Both the position numbers and the translations under genes were made by a program. From assembly GCF_016909575.1 (NCBI RefSeq), contig NZ_JAFBGA010000003.1:248001-312000 (forward strand): a stretch of DNA of 64,000 bases, written 5' to 3'. The stretch comes from Streptomyces sp. HB132. Its GTDB lineage: Bacteria > Actinomycetota > Actinomycetes > Streptomycetales > Streptomycetaceae. How positions within the stretch are numbered: position 1 is the stretch's first letter; each line of letters begins with the position of its first letter. The notes under the pieces are model-generated. The model did not search any database. It was not told where the DNA came from and was given only the letters and a program-made list of their open reading frames with translations. Shown here piece after piece: positions 28,631 to 36,305 of the stretch.

Positions 28631-29665
28631 ATGGTCTGCACCATGGCATTCCTTCGTGCACTGCTGAGCTCCGCGCGCACGCTCCGGTACGGCCCCGGGC
28701 TGTCGGCCGGGCTGCTCGCGGACGACGCGGTGATGCTCGACGCCCCCGACGAGCGGCTCTCCCCCGCACTGGTGGCGGCGGCCCTGGGCGACTACGACCC
28801 CGCGGCCAAGCTCCTCGCCACCACCCGGGACGCCGCCGACTGGGAGGCCCGCGACCGCACCCTGGCCCGGCTGGTTGCCTTCGCACGCGGCCGCGACGAC
28901 TGGCTCACCGGCTGGCTGGCCGCCGCCCCGCGTGACCCGGACGCCCTGCTCGTCAAGGCCGGGCTGTCGATGCGCCGCGCGTGGGAGTCCCCCGCCCACG
29001 CCGAGCTGCTGCGCGAGGTGGGCCCGCTGATCACGGCGGCCGCCGAGGCCGACCCCCGCGATCCGGTGCCGTGGCGGCTCGCGCTCGACCACGCCCGTGG
29101 CACGCATGCCACGCACACGGCCTTCGAGTCGCTGTGGGAGCAGGCCGTGCGCCGCTGCCCGCACCACTACGGCAGCCATGTCGCCGCGCTGCGGTACCTC
29201 TCGGCCGAGTGGCACGGTTCCCACCGCGAGTGCTTCGACTTCGCCGAGCGGGCGGCCGAGGACGCCGCCGGGGACTCCCTGGTGCAGGCACTCCCCGTAC
29301 GGGCGGCGTTCGCCCTCCTGCTGGACGAGAGGGCCGCCGCGCGGGCCAACTCCGTGCAGGCGGACCGGGTCGACGCAGCCGCCGACCTCGCGATCAGGCT
29401 CTCGGCCGGGTTCCCCGCCGGTGACCCCTGGCCCGCGGAGGTCCGCAACCTCCTCGCCTACGTCCTGGTCGCACGGGGCCGCGCGGCCGAGGCGCTGGAG
29501 CAGTTCCGGCTTATCGGCCCCTACGCGACCTCGTTCCCGTGGGCGTCCGTGACCGGGGAGGCGCTCGGGGGGTTCCTCGACGCGCGGGCGGATGTACGGC
29601 TCCGGGTGGCCTCTTCCACGCCTCTGTGCGGGAGGCCGGAACACGGCGGGCTCCGCGGCCATTAG
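28631..29665 (+). CDS. Hypothetical protein with helical (TPR-like) repeats
   Basis: This protein of about 344 aa is almost entirely alpha-helical and Ala/Arg/Leu-rich. It has repeated helix pairs such as LARLVAFARGRDDWLTGWLAA, DPVPWRLALDHARG and AEVRNLLAYVLVARGRAAEALEQF, which resemble tetratricopeptide-like scaffolds. No signal peptide or catalytic motif is visible. The start is uncertain: ATG at 28631, ATG at 28643 or a longer form from 28538. It is followed after 11 bases by the LON-domain gene, suggesting a shared transcript. I do not recognise a named family. Confidence 0.65.
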   Translation: MVCTMAFLRALLSSARTLRYGPGLSAGLLADDAVMLDAPDERLSPALVAAALGDYDPAAKLLATTRDAADWEARDRTLARLVAFARGRDDWLTGWLAAAPRDPDALLVKAGLSMRRAWESPAHAELLREVGPLITAAAEADPRDPVPWRLALDHARGTHATHTAFESLWEQAVRRCPHHYGSHVAALRYLSAEWHGSHRECFDFAERAAEDAAGDSLVQALPVRAAFALLLDERAAARANSVQADRVDAAADLAIRLSAGFPAGDPWPAEVRNLLAYVLVARGRAAEALEQFRLIGPYATSFPWASVTGEALGGFLDARADVRLRVASSTPLCGRPEHGGLRGH

Positions 29666-29676
29666 GCTTGGCCGTT

Positions 29677-30453
29677 GTGACCACCGCTCGCCTGCCCCTA
29701 TTCCCGCTGAACGCGGTGCTGTTCCCCGGCCTCGTACTGCCGCTGAACGTCTTCGAGGAGCGTTATCGCGCCATGATGCGCGAGCTGATCGAGATCGACG
29801 AGGACGAACCGCGCCGCTTCGTGGTGGTCGCGATCCGCGACGGCCGCGAGACCGCCCCGACCGCCGTCGGGATGCCGGACACGATCGCCGCCGCGGCCCC
29901 CGTGGAGCGGGCCCCGGCCGACGGATTCGGGCCCGACCCCATCCAGACCTTCCACCGGGTCGGCTGCGTCGCTGACGCGGCGAAGATCCGTGAGCGCGCC
30001 GACGGCAGCTACGAGGTACTGGCCACCGGCACCACACGGGTACGGCTGCTGTCCGTCGACGCGAGCGGCCCGTTCCTGACCGCCGAGGTCGAGGAACTGC
30101 CCGAGGATCCGGGTGCCGCCGAGGGTGGGGACTCGCCCACGGACGAGGCCGGAGCGCTCGCGGAGGGTGTTCTGCGTGCCTTCCGCAGCTACCAGAAGCG
30201 GCTGGCCGGAGCGAGCGAGCGATCCCTGACGACCGGCGCGGACCTCCCGGACGACCCGTCCGTCGTCTCCTACCTGGTGGCCGCCGCCGCCGTGCTCGAC
30301 GTCCCCTCGAAGCAGCGGCTGCTCCAGGCCCCGGACACCGCGACCAGGCTGCGCGAGGAGCTGACGCTGCTGCGCAAGGAGACCGCGGTCATCCGGCACC
30401 TGCCGTCGCTGCCGGCGACCGACCTGACCCGCGACCCCACCTACCCCAACTGA
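29677..30453 (+). CDS. LON N-terminal substrate-binding domain protein
   Basis: This 258 aa protein contains only the substrate-recognition (LAN) domain of Lon proteases. The start LPLFPLNAVLFPGLVLPLNVFEERYR is typical, followed by a beta-rich region around VGCVADAAKIRERADGSYEV and a C-terminal helical part (VLDVPSKQRLLQAPDTATRL). The AAA+ and Ser-Lys protease domains are absent. Such stand-alone proteins may recruit substrates or bind peptides. The GTG at 29677 gives the family-like start. It is followed 16 bases later by the YbaK gene. Confidence 0.9.
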   Translation: MTTARLPLFPLNAVLFPGLVLPLNVFEERYRAMMRELIEIDEDEPRRFVVVAIRDGRETAPTAVGMPDTIAAAAPVERAPADGFGPDPIQTFHRVGCVADAAKIRERADGSYEVLATGTTRVRLLSVDASGPFLTAEVEELPEDPGAAEGGDSPTDEAGALAEGVLRAFRSYQKRLAGASERSLTTGADLPDDPSVVSYLVAAAAVLDVPSKQRLLQAPDTATRLREELTLLRKETAVIRHLPSLPATDLTRDPTYPN

Positions 30454-30469
30454 CCCGAGGACCTGCCCG

Positions 30470-30970
30470 GTGGCGAAGAAGTCCAGGAAGCAGCAGCCCG
30501 GCGGCACCCCGGCCACGGTCGCCCTGACCGGGGCCGGTACCTCCTTCACGGTCCACTCGTACGACCACGACCCCTCGGCCCCGTCCTACGGTCAGGAGGC
30601 GGCGGAGGCGCTCGGGGTGTCGTCGGACCGGGTGTTCAAGACCCTGGTCGCCGATGTCGACGGTGAGCTGGTCGTCGCCGTCGTCCCCGTCGCCGGGTCA
30701 CTGGACCTGAAGGCGCTGGCATCCGCGGTGGGCGGCAAGCGGGCCGCCATGGCGGACCCGGCGGCGGCGGAGCGCACCACGGGCTACGTCAGGGGCGGCA
30801 TCTCCCCCCTGGGCCAGCGCAAGCGGCTGCGTACGGTACTGGACGCGTCGGCCGACTCCCACATCACGATCTGCGTCTCGGCGGGCCGCCGCGGCCTCGA
30901 GGTGGAGCTCTCCCCCGCGGACCTGGCCGCCCTGACCGACGCGGCCCTGGCCCCGATCGCCCGGGGCTGA
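30470..30970 (+). CDS. ybaK: Cys-tRNA(Pro)/Cys-tRNA(Cys) deacylase YbaK
   Basis: YbaK removes cysteine from tRNA-Pro mischarged by prolyl-tRNA synthetase. The 166 aa protein has HSYDHDPSAPSYGQEAAEAL, VFKTLVADVDGELVVAVVPV with the conserved catalytic Lys, a KRAAMADPAAAERTTGYVRG region and GGISPLGQRKRLRTVLD. The start is GTG. The N-terminal KKSRKQQPGG tail is basic. It is in line with the LON-domain gene. Confidence 0.92.
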   Translation: MAKKSRKQQPGGTPATVALTGAGTSFTVHSYDHDPSAPSYGQEAAEALGVSSDRVFKTLVADVDGELVVAVVPVAGSLDLKALASAVGGKRAAMADPAAAERTTGYVRGGISPLGQRKRLRTVLDASADSHITICVSAGRRGLEVELSPADLAALTDAALAPIARG

Positions 30971-31042
30971 CGCGGGACGCGCGGGGCCGACTCGCCGGGG
31001 GACGCACGGAATGCGGGTTCGGGCGGGGCCGTTGTCGTACGA

Positions 31043-31417
31043 GTGAACGACTCTCCTGGTTCCGGCGACCACGCCTCCGTCCGTCGGCGGCTGGAGGCGG
31101 AGCGCCTCGACACGGACGCCCGGATCTCTGCCCTGCACCGTGACTTCGATGCGATCGTCGAGGCGAACGCCCTGGTCGCGGTCGACGACGAGCACGACCC
31201 GGAGGGAGCGAGCACCGCCTTCGAGCGGGCCCACGTCGCCTCGCTGCTGGATCGGGCGCGGGACCACCTGGACGAGGTGGACAGGGCCCTGGACCGGCTG
31301 GAACAAGGCGGGTACGGCCGCTGCGAGAGTTGCGGTGAGCCGATCCCGCCGGAACGTCTGGAGGTACGTCCGGCCGCGACGACCTGCGTGAGGTGCGCCG
31401 CCCGCGCACCACGCTGA
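31043..31417 (+). CDS. DksA/TraR-type C4 zinc finger protein
   Basis: This 124 aa protein has an N-terminal coiled-coil (residues about 10-90) and a C-terminal C4 zinc finger with Cys94, Cys97, Cys115 and Cys118 (GRCESCGEPIPPERLE, TCVRC). The architecture matches TraR/DksA proteins that enter the RNA polymerase secondary channel. The start is GTG. All four zinc ligands are present, unlike the longer paralogue at 50593-51387. Confidence 0.9.
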   Translation: MNDSPGSGDHASVRRRLEAERLDTDARISALHRDFDAIVEANALVAVDDEHDPEGASTAFERAHVASLLDRARDHLDEVDRALDRLEQGGYGRCESCGEPIPPERLEVRPAATTCVRCAARAPR

Positions 31418-31426
31418 CCCGCGCCC

Positions 31427-31443
31427 GCGGGGGTGGCCCCCGC
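31427..31443. terminator. Convergent terminator candidate
   Basis: A 7-bp GC stem (31427-31433 with 31437-31443) with a 3-nt loop lies between the convergent TraR-type and CsbD genes. Confidence 0.45.
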
Positions 31444-31456
31444 AGGCGGCTCACGG

Positions 31457-31630
31457 TCAGTGCTTGAAGGCGCCCTTCGACTTCTCCTTGGTGGCCCGGC
31501 CCTTGCCCCGTGCCTCCAGTGCCGCGCCCTTGGCCGCGGTGGTGTCGTTGCCGACCGCGTGGGCCACCTTGCGTACGGCCTTGCCGACGATCTGCTCGGT
31601 CTTGGCCTTGGTCTTCTCTCCGGCGCTCAT
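31457..31630 (-). CDS. CsbD-family small stress protein
   Basis: This 57 aa highly charged, Lys/Ala-rich protein begins SAGEKTKAKTEQIVGKAVRK, the KxxxxGxxK pattern of CsbD-like proteins. CsbD is a sigma-B dependent general stress protein in Bacillus; in actinobacteria homologues are common and uncharacterised. The ATG at 31630 has AAGGA upstream. Longer in-frame starts to 31729 add unlike sequence. Confidence 0.82.
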   Translation of the reverse strand: MSAGEKTKAKTEQIVGKAVRKVAHAVGNDTTAAKGAALEARGKGRATKEKSKGAFKH

Positions 31631-31753
31631 GGCGGTCCTTTCGTAGGTACTCACCCAGTCCCCTGCCCCTGACTCCGGGGCGGAAACGGCCCGGGGTGAA
31701 ACGGCCCGGGGCGCGGAGGGGAGTGGCACCAGGTGCCCGGCGTCCGGAAATCG

Positions 31754-32482
31754 CTACGGCTGTCCCGGCCCGTCCGTCGGCCGGCCGCCCGTCTCCCGCT
31801 CCCCGGCGGCACCCGGCTCGGGCCCGAACGCGGTCCCGCCGGCCGGCCCGGCCGGCGGCGCCCCGTACAGGGCGTCCCACTCGGGCTCGGGGTCGCGCGG
31901 TCCGAACAGGGCCGTGAGCCCCAGGTGGACGATCATCGCCGCGATGGGCCAGGCGAGGATCGCCGCCCCCACCGCGTGCAGCTCCAGCGGTGCGTCGAAG
32001 GTGACCCCCTTGCCGACCTCCTTGGCACGGGCGACCACGTCGGAGGTCGGCCCGAACCAGATGCCGATTCCCCATGCCAGGAGGGAGCCGAGCAGCCCGC
32101 CCAGGGCGAGTCCGACGACCAGCGGGATTCCCCCACGCCGGCGGAAGAGGAACACGGCGGCCGCCGAGACGAGGCCGAAGGCGAGTGCCAGCAGCACGAA
32201 CGTGCCGTCGGCCCCGATGGCCTCCTCGCCCTCGCTGTTCTTGAGGAACACGGCGGTGTCGTCGGAGACGAGCGGTACCCTCGGTGCCAGCCACAGCCAG
32301 AGCAGCCCGAGCACGGCACCCGCCACCGTCAGCACCGCGGCGATCACGGCTGCCTGCCTGATCTCTGTACGCCGCTCGTCCACGCCCGGCTGCTCGGCGG
32401 GCACGGCATGCGACCCGGACGGCGGGGCCTGCCACGGGTCGTTCGACTGGGGCTGGTGCGGCGGCGTCAACGGTGCGGTCAC
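31754..32482 (-). CDS. DUF2567 membrane protein
   Basis: This 242 aa protein has a Pro-rich cytoplasmic N-terminus, then four membrane segments (AAVIAAVLTVAGAVLGLLW, FVLLALAFGLVSAAAVFLF, GIPLVVGLALGGLLGSLLAW and a last one before HLGLTALFGPRDPEP), and a Gly/Pro-rich tail. It matches DUF2567 proteins of actinobacteria, function unknown. The GTG at 32482 lies 34 bases after the ABC permease stop, so it is probably the last gene of the ABC operon. Confidence 0.82.
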   Translation of the reverse strand: MTAPLTPPHQPQSNDPWQAPPSGSHAVPAEQPGVDERRTEIRQAAVIAAVLTVAGAVLGLLWLWLAPRVPLVSDDTAVFLKNSEGEEAIGADGTFVLLALAFGLVSAAAVFLFRRRGGIPLVVGLALGGLLGSLLAWGIGIWFGPTSDVVARAKEVGKGVTFDAPLELHAVGAAILAWPIAAMIVHLGLTALFGPRDPEPEWDALYGAPPAGPAGGTAFGPEPGAAGERETGGRPTDGPGQP

Positions 32483-32516
32483 GGTGCCATCGTGCCAGGC
32501 CGCCCCGTGCGCCGCC

Positions 32517-33365
32517 TCACCGGACCGCCGCACGACGGTACGCCCACGTGGCCACGGCCAGCGAGAGGACACCGACCGCCGCGCACACGGCGAGATCGAG
32601 GGCGACGACGGCCCAGTCGGGGTGGGTGTCGAACGACCGGGCCAGCGCCTCGACGCCGTACGTCGACGGGAGCAGATCCCGCGCCCACCCGACGGGGCCC
32701 GGCAGTCGCTCGGCCGGCAGGACGCCCAGCAGCAGCGCGGCCGACATGCCCAGCTGCCCGAGCAGCGTCGCCAGCTCCTGGCGCGGCGCCAGCAGCCCGA
32801 GCGCGGCACCCAGTCCCGAGAGCGCGGCCCCGGAGAGCGGGATGACCGCGACGAGCACCCACAGATGTGTCATCGGAAGCCCGAACAGCGCGCTGCCCGC
32901 CACCGCCGTGACGATCGTGCCGGGCACGGTGAACGAGGCGTACGCCCCGGCCGCCCCCAGCACCACCGCGGCGGGCGGCACCGGCAGCGTCGCGTAGTGG
33001 TCGAGCCCGCCGCCGGCCCGGAGCCGGCCGAAGTACTGGGCGAGCAGGTTGAGCGCGACGAACGCGACGACGAGCACGCTGGACCCGGCGACGACGGCAC
33101 GTGCCTCGGCCCCGCCGTCCACGACCCCGCGCATCAGCACCATGATCCCGACCGACTGGAAGGTCGCGACGAACAGCAGCGGGATTCGCGCGACCCTCGC
33201 CCGCGACAGCTGCGCCCGGTAGACGGCGGCCAGCGACGGAAGCAGTCCGGCCCGCGGTGCGAGAGCCGCGGGAGCGGTGCGGGCGGGCCGGCCGGGCCGC
33301 ACGGCGGAGGTCCGCGCCTCAGGCCCGGTCACCTTCGCGGACTCCGTGGGAACGATGCTCCTCAC
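32517..33365 (-). CDS. ABC-2 type transporter permease
   Basis: This 282 aa protein has six predicted membrane segments with an N-terminal cytoplasmic region (residues 1-55). It includes the ABC-2 pattern LSRARVARIPLLFVATFQSVGI and a late LPGPVGWARDLLPSTYGVEAL segment similar to drug and polyketide exporters. The GTG at 33365 has GGGAG about 10 bases upstream. The ATPase gene lies 55 bases upstream on the same strand, so together they form a small exporter. The substrate is unknown. Confidence 0.88.
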   Translation of the reverse strand: MRSIVPTESAKVTGPEARTSAVRPGRPARTAPAALAPRAGLLPSLAAVYRAQLSRARVARIPLLFVATFQSVGIMVLMRGVVDGGAEARAVVAGSSVLVVAFVALNLLAQYFGRLRAGGGLDHYATLPVPPAAVVLGAAGAYASFTVPGTIVTAVAGSALFGLPMTHLWVLVAVIPLSGAALSGLGAALGLLAPRQELATLLGQLGMSAALLLGVLPAERLPGPVGWARDLLPSTYGVEALARSFDTHPDWAVVALDLAVCAAVGVLSLAVATWAYRRAAVR

Positions 33366-33420
33366 CTGGCAGTGCTCCCGTCCGACCCCGACACGCATCC
33401 CGACACGTTCACCGTCCTGA

Positions 33421-34452
33421 TCACGCCTTCACCAGTCCCTCGGTGGCCCTCGCGGCGTCCCCGCCGAGTGCCAGATAGACGTCCTCCAGGCTGGGCGTGG
33501 CCAGCGTGAAGTCGTCGAGCGAGGAGAAAGCCGCCCCGCCGGTCACCGCGGCCACCGCGGCGCGCGCCTCGTCGGGTCCGAGCCGCAGCACCCACTTGCG
33601 TCCCGACTCCTGCGCGGACCCGCGCAGCGCCGCGACCTCCGGGACGTCCAGCGGTGCGCGCTCGCGCCACATCAGCTCGACGCGCACCTCGCCGGCCACC
33701 CGCTCCTTGAGCCCGGCCGGGGTGTCGCAGGCGATGACCCTGCCGCGTTCCATGACGGCCACCCGGTCCAGGACCGTCTCGGCCTCGATGACGTTGTGGG
33801 TCACGAGCAGCACCGTCGCCCCGTGCTCGGCACGCCTGCGGTCGACGGCTGACCAGACGGAGCGCCGGGCGACGGGGTCCATGCCGGTCGTCGGCTCGTC
33901 CAGCACCAGGACGGGGCGCTCACCGACCAGCGTGGCGGCGAAGCAGGCGAGCCGCCGCTGCCCGCCGGACAGCTTGTTCAGCGGGCGGTCGGCGAGCGCG
34001 GTGAGCCCGAGCTCCTCCAGTACGTCGTCGCGTGCGGACCGCGCCTCCCGTACGGGCATGCCCCGGAGCCGGCCGGTGGTCTCCGCGGCGAGCGACACGG
34101 TCAGTTCGTCGAGGGCGGTGGACTCCTGGCCGAGGTAGCCGATGAGCCGCGAGGCCCGCTCGGGATGGCGCACGAGGTCGTGTCCCAGCACCTCGACGCT
34201 CCCCGAGTCGGGGCGCATCAGTCCGGTGAGCTGCCGCACGAGCGTGGATTTCCCGGCACCGTTGGGCCCGAGCAGTCCGAAGATCTCGCCGCGCCGGACA
34301 TCGAGGCAGACCCCGTCGGTGGCGCGCACCTCGGGAGTGGCGGCGCGGCCGCGTCGGCCGCGGACGGCGGGGTAGGTCCTGACCAGATCACGCACCGCGC
34401 ACACGGACTGTGCCTGCGCCGCGCCCGTAGCCTGTGCTGTGCCCGTACTCAC
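33421..34452 (-). CDS. ABC transporter ATP-binding protein
   Basis: This 343 aa ATPase has Walker A GLLGPNGAGKST, a Q-loop at YLGQESTALDELTV, the signature LSGGQRRLACFAATLV, Walker B PVLVLDEPTTGMDP and the H-loop LLVTHNVIEAE. A C-terminal extension of about 90 residues (after DTPAGLKERVAGEVRVEL) is typical of DrrA-like exporters. The GTG at 34452 is chosen because earlier in-frame codons are low complexity. It pairs with the downstream permease. The NYN gene ends 64 bases upstream. Confidence 0.92.
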   Translation of the reverse strand: MSTGTAQATGAAQAQSVCAVRDLVRTYPAVRGRRGRAATPEVRATDGVCLDVRRGEIFGLLGPNGAGKSTLVRQLTGLMRPDSGSVEVLGHDLVRHPERASRLIGYLGQESTALDELTVSLAAETTGRLRGMPVREARSARDDVLEELGLTALADRPLNKLSGGQRRLACFAATLVGERPVLVLDEPTTGMDPVARRSVWSAVDRRRAEHGATVLLVTHNVIEAETVLDRVAVMERGRVIACDTPAGLKERVAGEVRVELMWRERAPLDVPEVAALRGSAQESGRKWVLRLGPDEARAAVAAVTGGAAFSSLDDFTLATPSLEDVYLALGGDAARATEGLVKA

Positions 34453-34516
34453 GAGGTACGAGACTACGGGGTCGGATGCCCCGTATTGCGTCCGGGGCCG
34501 GGCAGCGCTGCCCTGC

Positions 34517-35767
34517 TCACTCCCCGGCGGGAGCGTGCTCGGTGGCGGCCCGTACGTCGATCTCGCGCCAGAACCCCGCCCGGATGGCATAGCGGTCGTG
34601 CTCGTCGATCTGGTCGTCCTTGTGCGCGAGCAGCCCGAAGCGCGCCGCGTACCTCAGGAGTTCGCCGTCGATGCGGTGCGGGACGCGGGGGTACATCGTG
34701 GACAGCTTCTGCAGGTGGGCGGTCTCCGGCAGCCGTTCCATCCAGCGCCGGGCGAAGACCTGACCGACCTCGAAGGGGTCACCGCCGACGGTGGTGATGT
34801 CCTCCTCCCGGTCGGCCCAGCGCTGTTCGGCGCTGGTGAGCTGGGCCAGGGTCGGCAGGGACGCGGTCTCGGCGGGCTCGCCGAGGGCCCCGCCGCGTTC
34901 GAGCCAGCCCTTGTCGGAGGACCAGCGCAGTGTCGCGTTGGGGGCCGGCGCCTGCGCGGGGTGCTGCGCCGCCTGCGGTCCGGGGGCACGCAGGCTCGCC
35001 AGGTCCTTGGGGGTGGGGACGCCCTTGTGACCGGGGGCGGGCTGGGCCTCCGGGGCGGCCTCGGCGTCCGGCGCGCCGGTCCCGCCGCGGGCCGCGGCGG
35101 CCTGGGCCTCGGATGCCCGCTCGGCGGACGCGGCGAGGGCGGCCTCGGGAAGCGGCGCGGACAGGATCGCGGCGATCTCGGGGCGCGGGACGGGCGACGG
35201 CGCGCACACCCCTGCGGTCTCCTTGGCCCGTACCGCCTTGGTGATCCAGGCCCGGTCGAGCACCCGCCGCTCGTCGGCCTCGGCGACCAGGTCCTCGGAC
35301 TGGTTGTAGTCGCCGTCGGCGGCCTGGACGGCCCAGAGGTGGACGGCGACGCCGTGTTCCTTCGCTGACATGAGTCCGGGCAGCAGATCGCCGTCGCCGG
35401 TCACGAGCACCACGTCGGAGCACGCCCTGTTCCTGGCCAGTTCGGTCAGCTCGGCGTGCATGGCGGCGTCGACGCCTTTCTGCGCCCACCGCCCGTCACT
35501 GCGGGTGAGGGCCCCGAGCCGCACGGTCACGCGCGGCATGACCCGCAGCCTGCGGTGCTCGGGCTGAGGGACGCGGTCGGGGGCGCCGTCGAACCAATAG
35601 ATGCGCAGCAGCGGCTGTTCCGTATCGGCCTCGGCGCGCTCGCGCAGGCCCTGGATCAGGGCCGCGTGGTCGACGGTGATGCGGGAACGGGCGGGCTCTC
35701 CTGCCAGCAGACTCGCGGCTGCGCCCAGCAAGTAGCCGGCGTCCACCAGGACGACGCAACGGTCCAC
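34517..35767 (-). CDS. NYN-domain (PIN-like) ribonuclease-type protein
   Basis: This protein of about 416 aa begins DRCVVLVDAGYLLGAAAS and later has SDVVLVTGDGDLLPGLMSAK. This is the Asp-rich signature of NYN domains, PIN-like nucleases thought to process RNA with Mg2+. The middle (about 190-320) is Ala/Pro-rich and disordered. The C-terminal part (VFARRWMERLPETAHLQKLS, IDGELLRYAARFGLLAHKDD) is a conserved helical domain that I do not recognise. I chose the GTG at 35767 with AGAGGG 8 bases upstream; the GTG at 35776 and the ATG at 35815 are alternatives. RNA processing is inferred from the fold only. Confidence 0.85.
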   Translation of the reverse strand: MDRCVVLVDAGYLLGAAASLLAGEPARSRITVDHAALIQGLRERAEADTEQPLLRIYWFDGAPDRVPQPEHRRLRVMPRVTVRLGALTRSDGRWAQKGVDAAMHAELTELARNRACSDVVLVTGDGDLLPGLMSAKEHGVAVHLWAVQAADGDYNQSEDLVAEADERRVLDRAWITKAVRAKETAGVCAPSPVPRPEIAAILSAPLPEAALAASAERASEAQAAAARGGTGAPDAEAAPEAQPAPGHKGVPTPKDLASLRAPGPQAAQHPAQAPAPNATLRWSSDKGWLERGGALGEPAETASLPTLAQLTSAEQRWADREEDITTVGGDPFEVGQVFARRWMERLPETAHLQKLSTMYPRVPHRIDGELLRYAARFGLLAHKDDQIDEHDRYAIRAGFWREIDVRAATEHAPAGE

Positions 35768-36044
35768 GCGTTCCACCCTCTTCCGGTTCGGGAGCGGGTC
35801 AGCGGGACCGGACATGGGGGGGAGGTCCGCCGACCCGGGGTTTGCTTACGCAGGGTTTCCTTCGAGTCTGCCCGACGGCAGGGAGGTTAAGGTCCGGAAC
35901 TCGATCATCGGCGTGGCGGATCAGGAAGCCGCGCATGATACCGCGCCTACTACGCTCGGTAATGATCCAACATGCGGCCTATACGGTGATATGTGAGTCT
36001 GACAGCGGTTCTGGACCCCCAGATCTCCCACAGGAGGCATGACG

Positions 36045-36224
36045 ATGGCGAAGAACAAGAACCGCAAGCAGGGCAGCCAGCACGACCGCGCGTCCGCCGC
36101 GGAGCGCGGCGCGGACGAGGCCAAGTCCTCGGCGTACGAGTCGCAGACCCAGCCGCAGTCGCAGGCCCAGGGCAGCCCGGCCGATGTCGCCCGCAAGCAC
36201 CAGAAGCGCTTCGGACACAACTGA
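36045..36224 (+). CDS. 59 aa charged small protein
   Basis: A short hydrophilic protein, MAKNKNRKQGSQHDRASAAE at the start and ARKHQKRFGHN at the end, rich in Lys, Gln, Ala and Ser and without hydrophobic core. The ATG at 36045 has AGGAGG with a 7-base spacing; an ATG at 36039 is too close to that site. A strong terminator follows. It is probably disordered and may bind nucleic acid or act as a small acid-soluble-like protein, but there is no firm evidence. I do not recognise a family. Confidence 0.72.
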   Translation: MAKNKNRKQGSQHDRASAAERGADEAKSSAYESQTQPQSQAQGSPADVARKHQKRFGHN

Positions 36225-36249
36225 CCGTCGCTCGCGGAGCAGACAGGCC

Positions 36250-36286
36250 GAGAGGGGCGCCCCGCGAACGGCGGGGCGCCCCTCTC
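36250..36286. terminator. Bidirectional terminator
   Basis: A perfect 16-bp stem (36250-36265 with 36271-36286) and 5-nt loop lie between the 59 aa protein gene and the convergent dnaE. Confidence 0.85.
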
Positions 36287-36305
36287 GTGGGTGCGGTGGG
36301 GTCCG

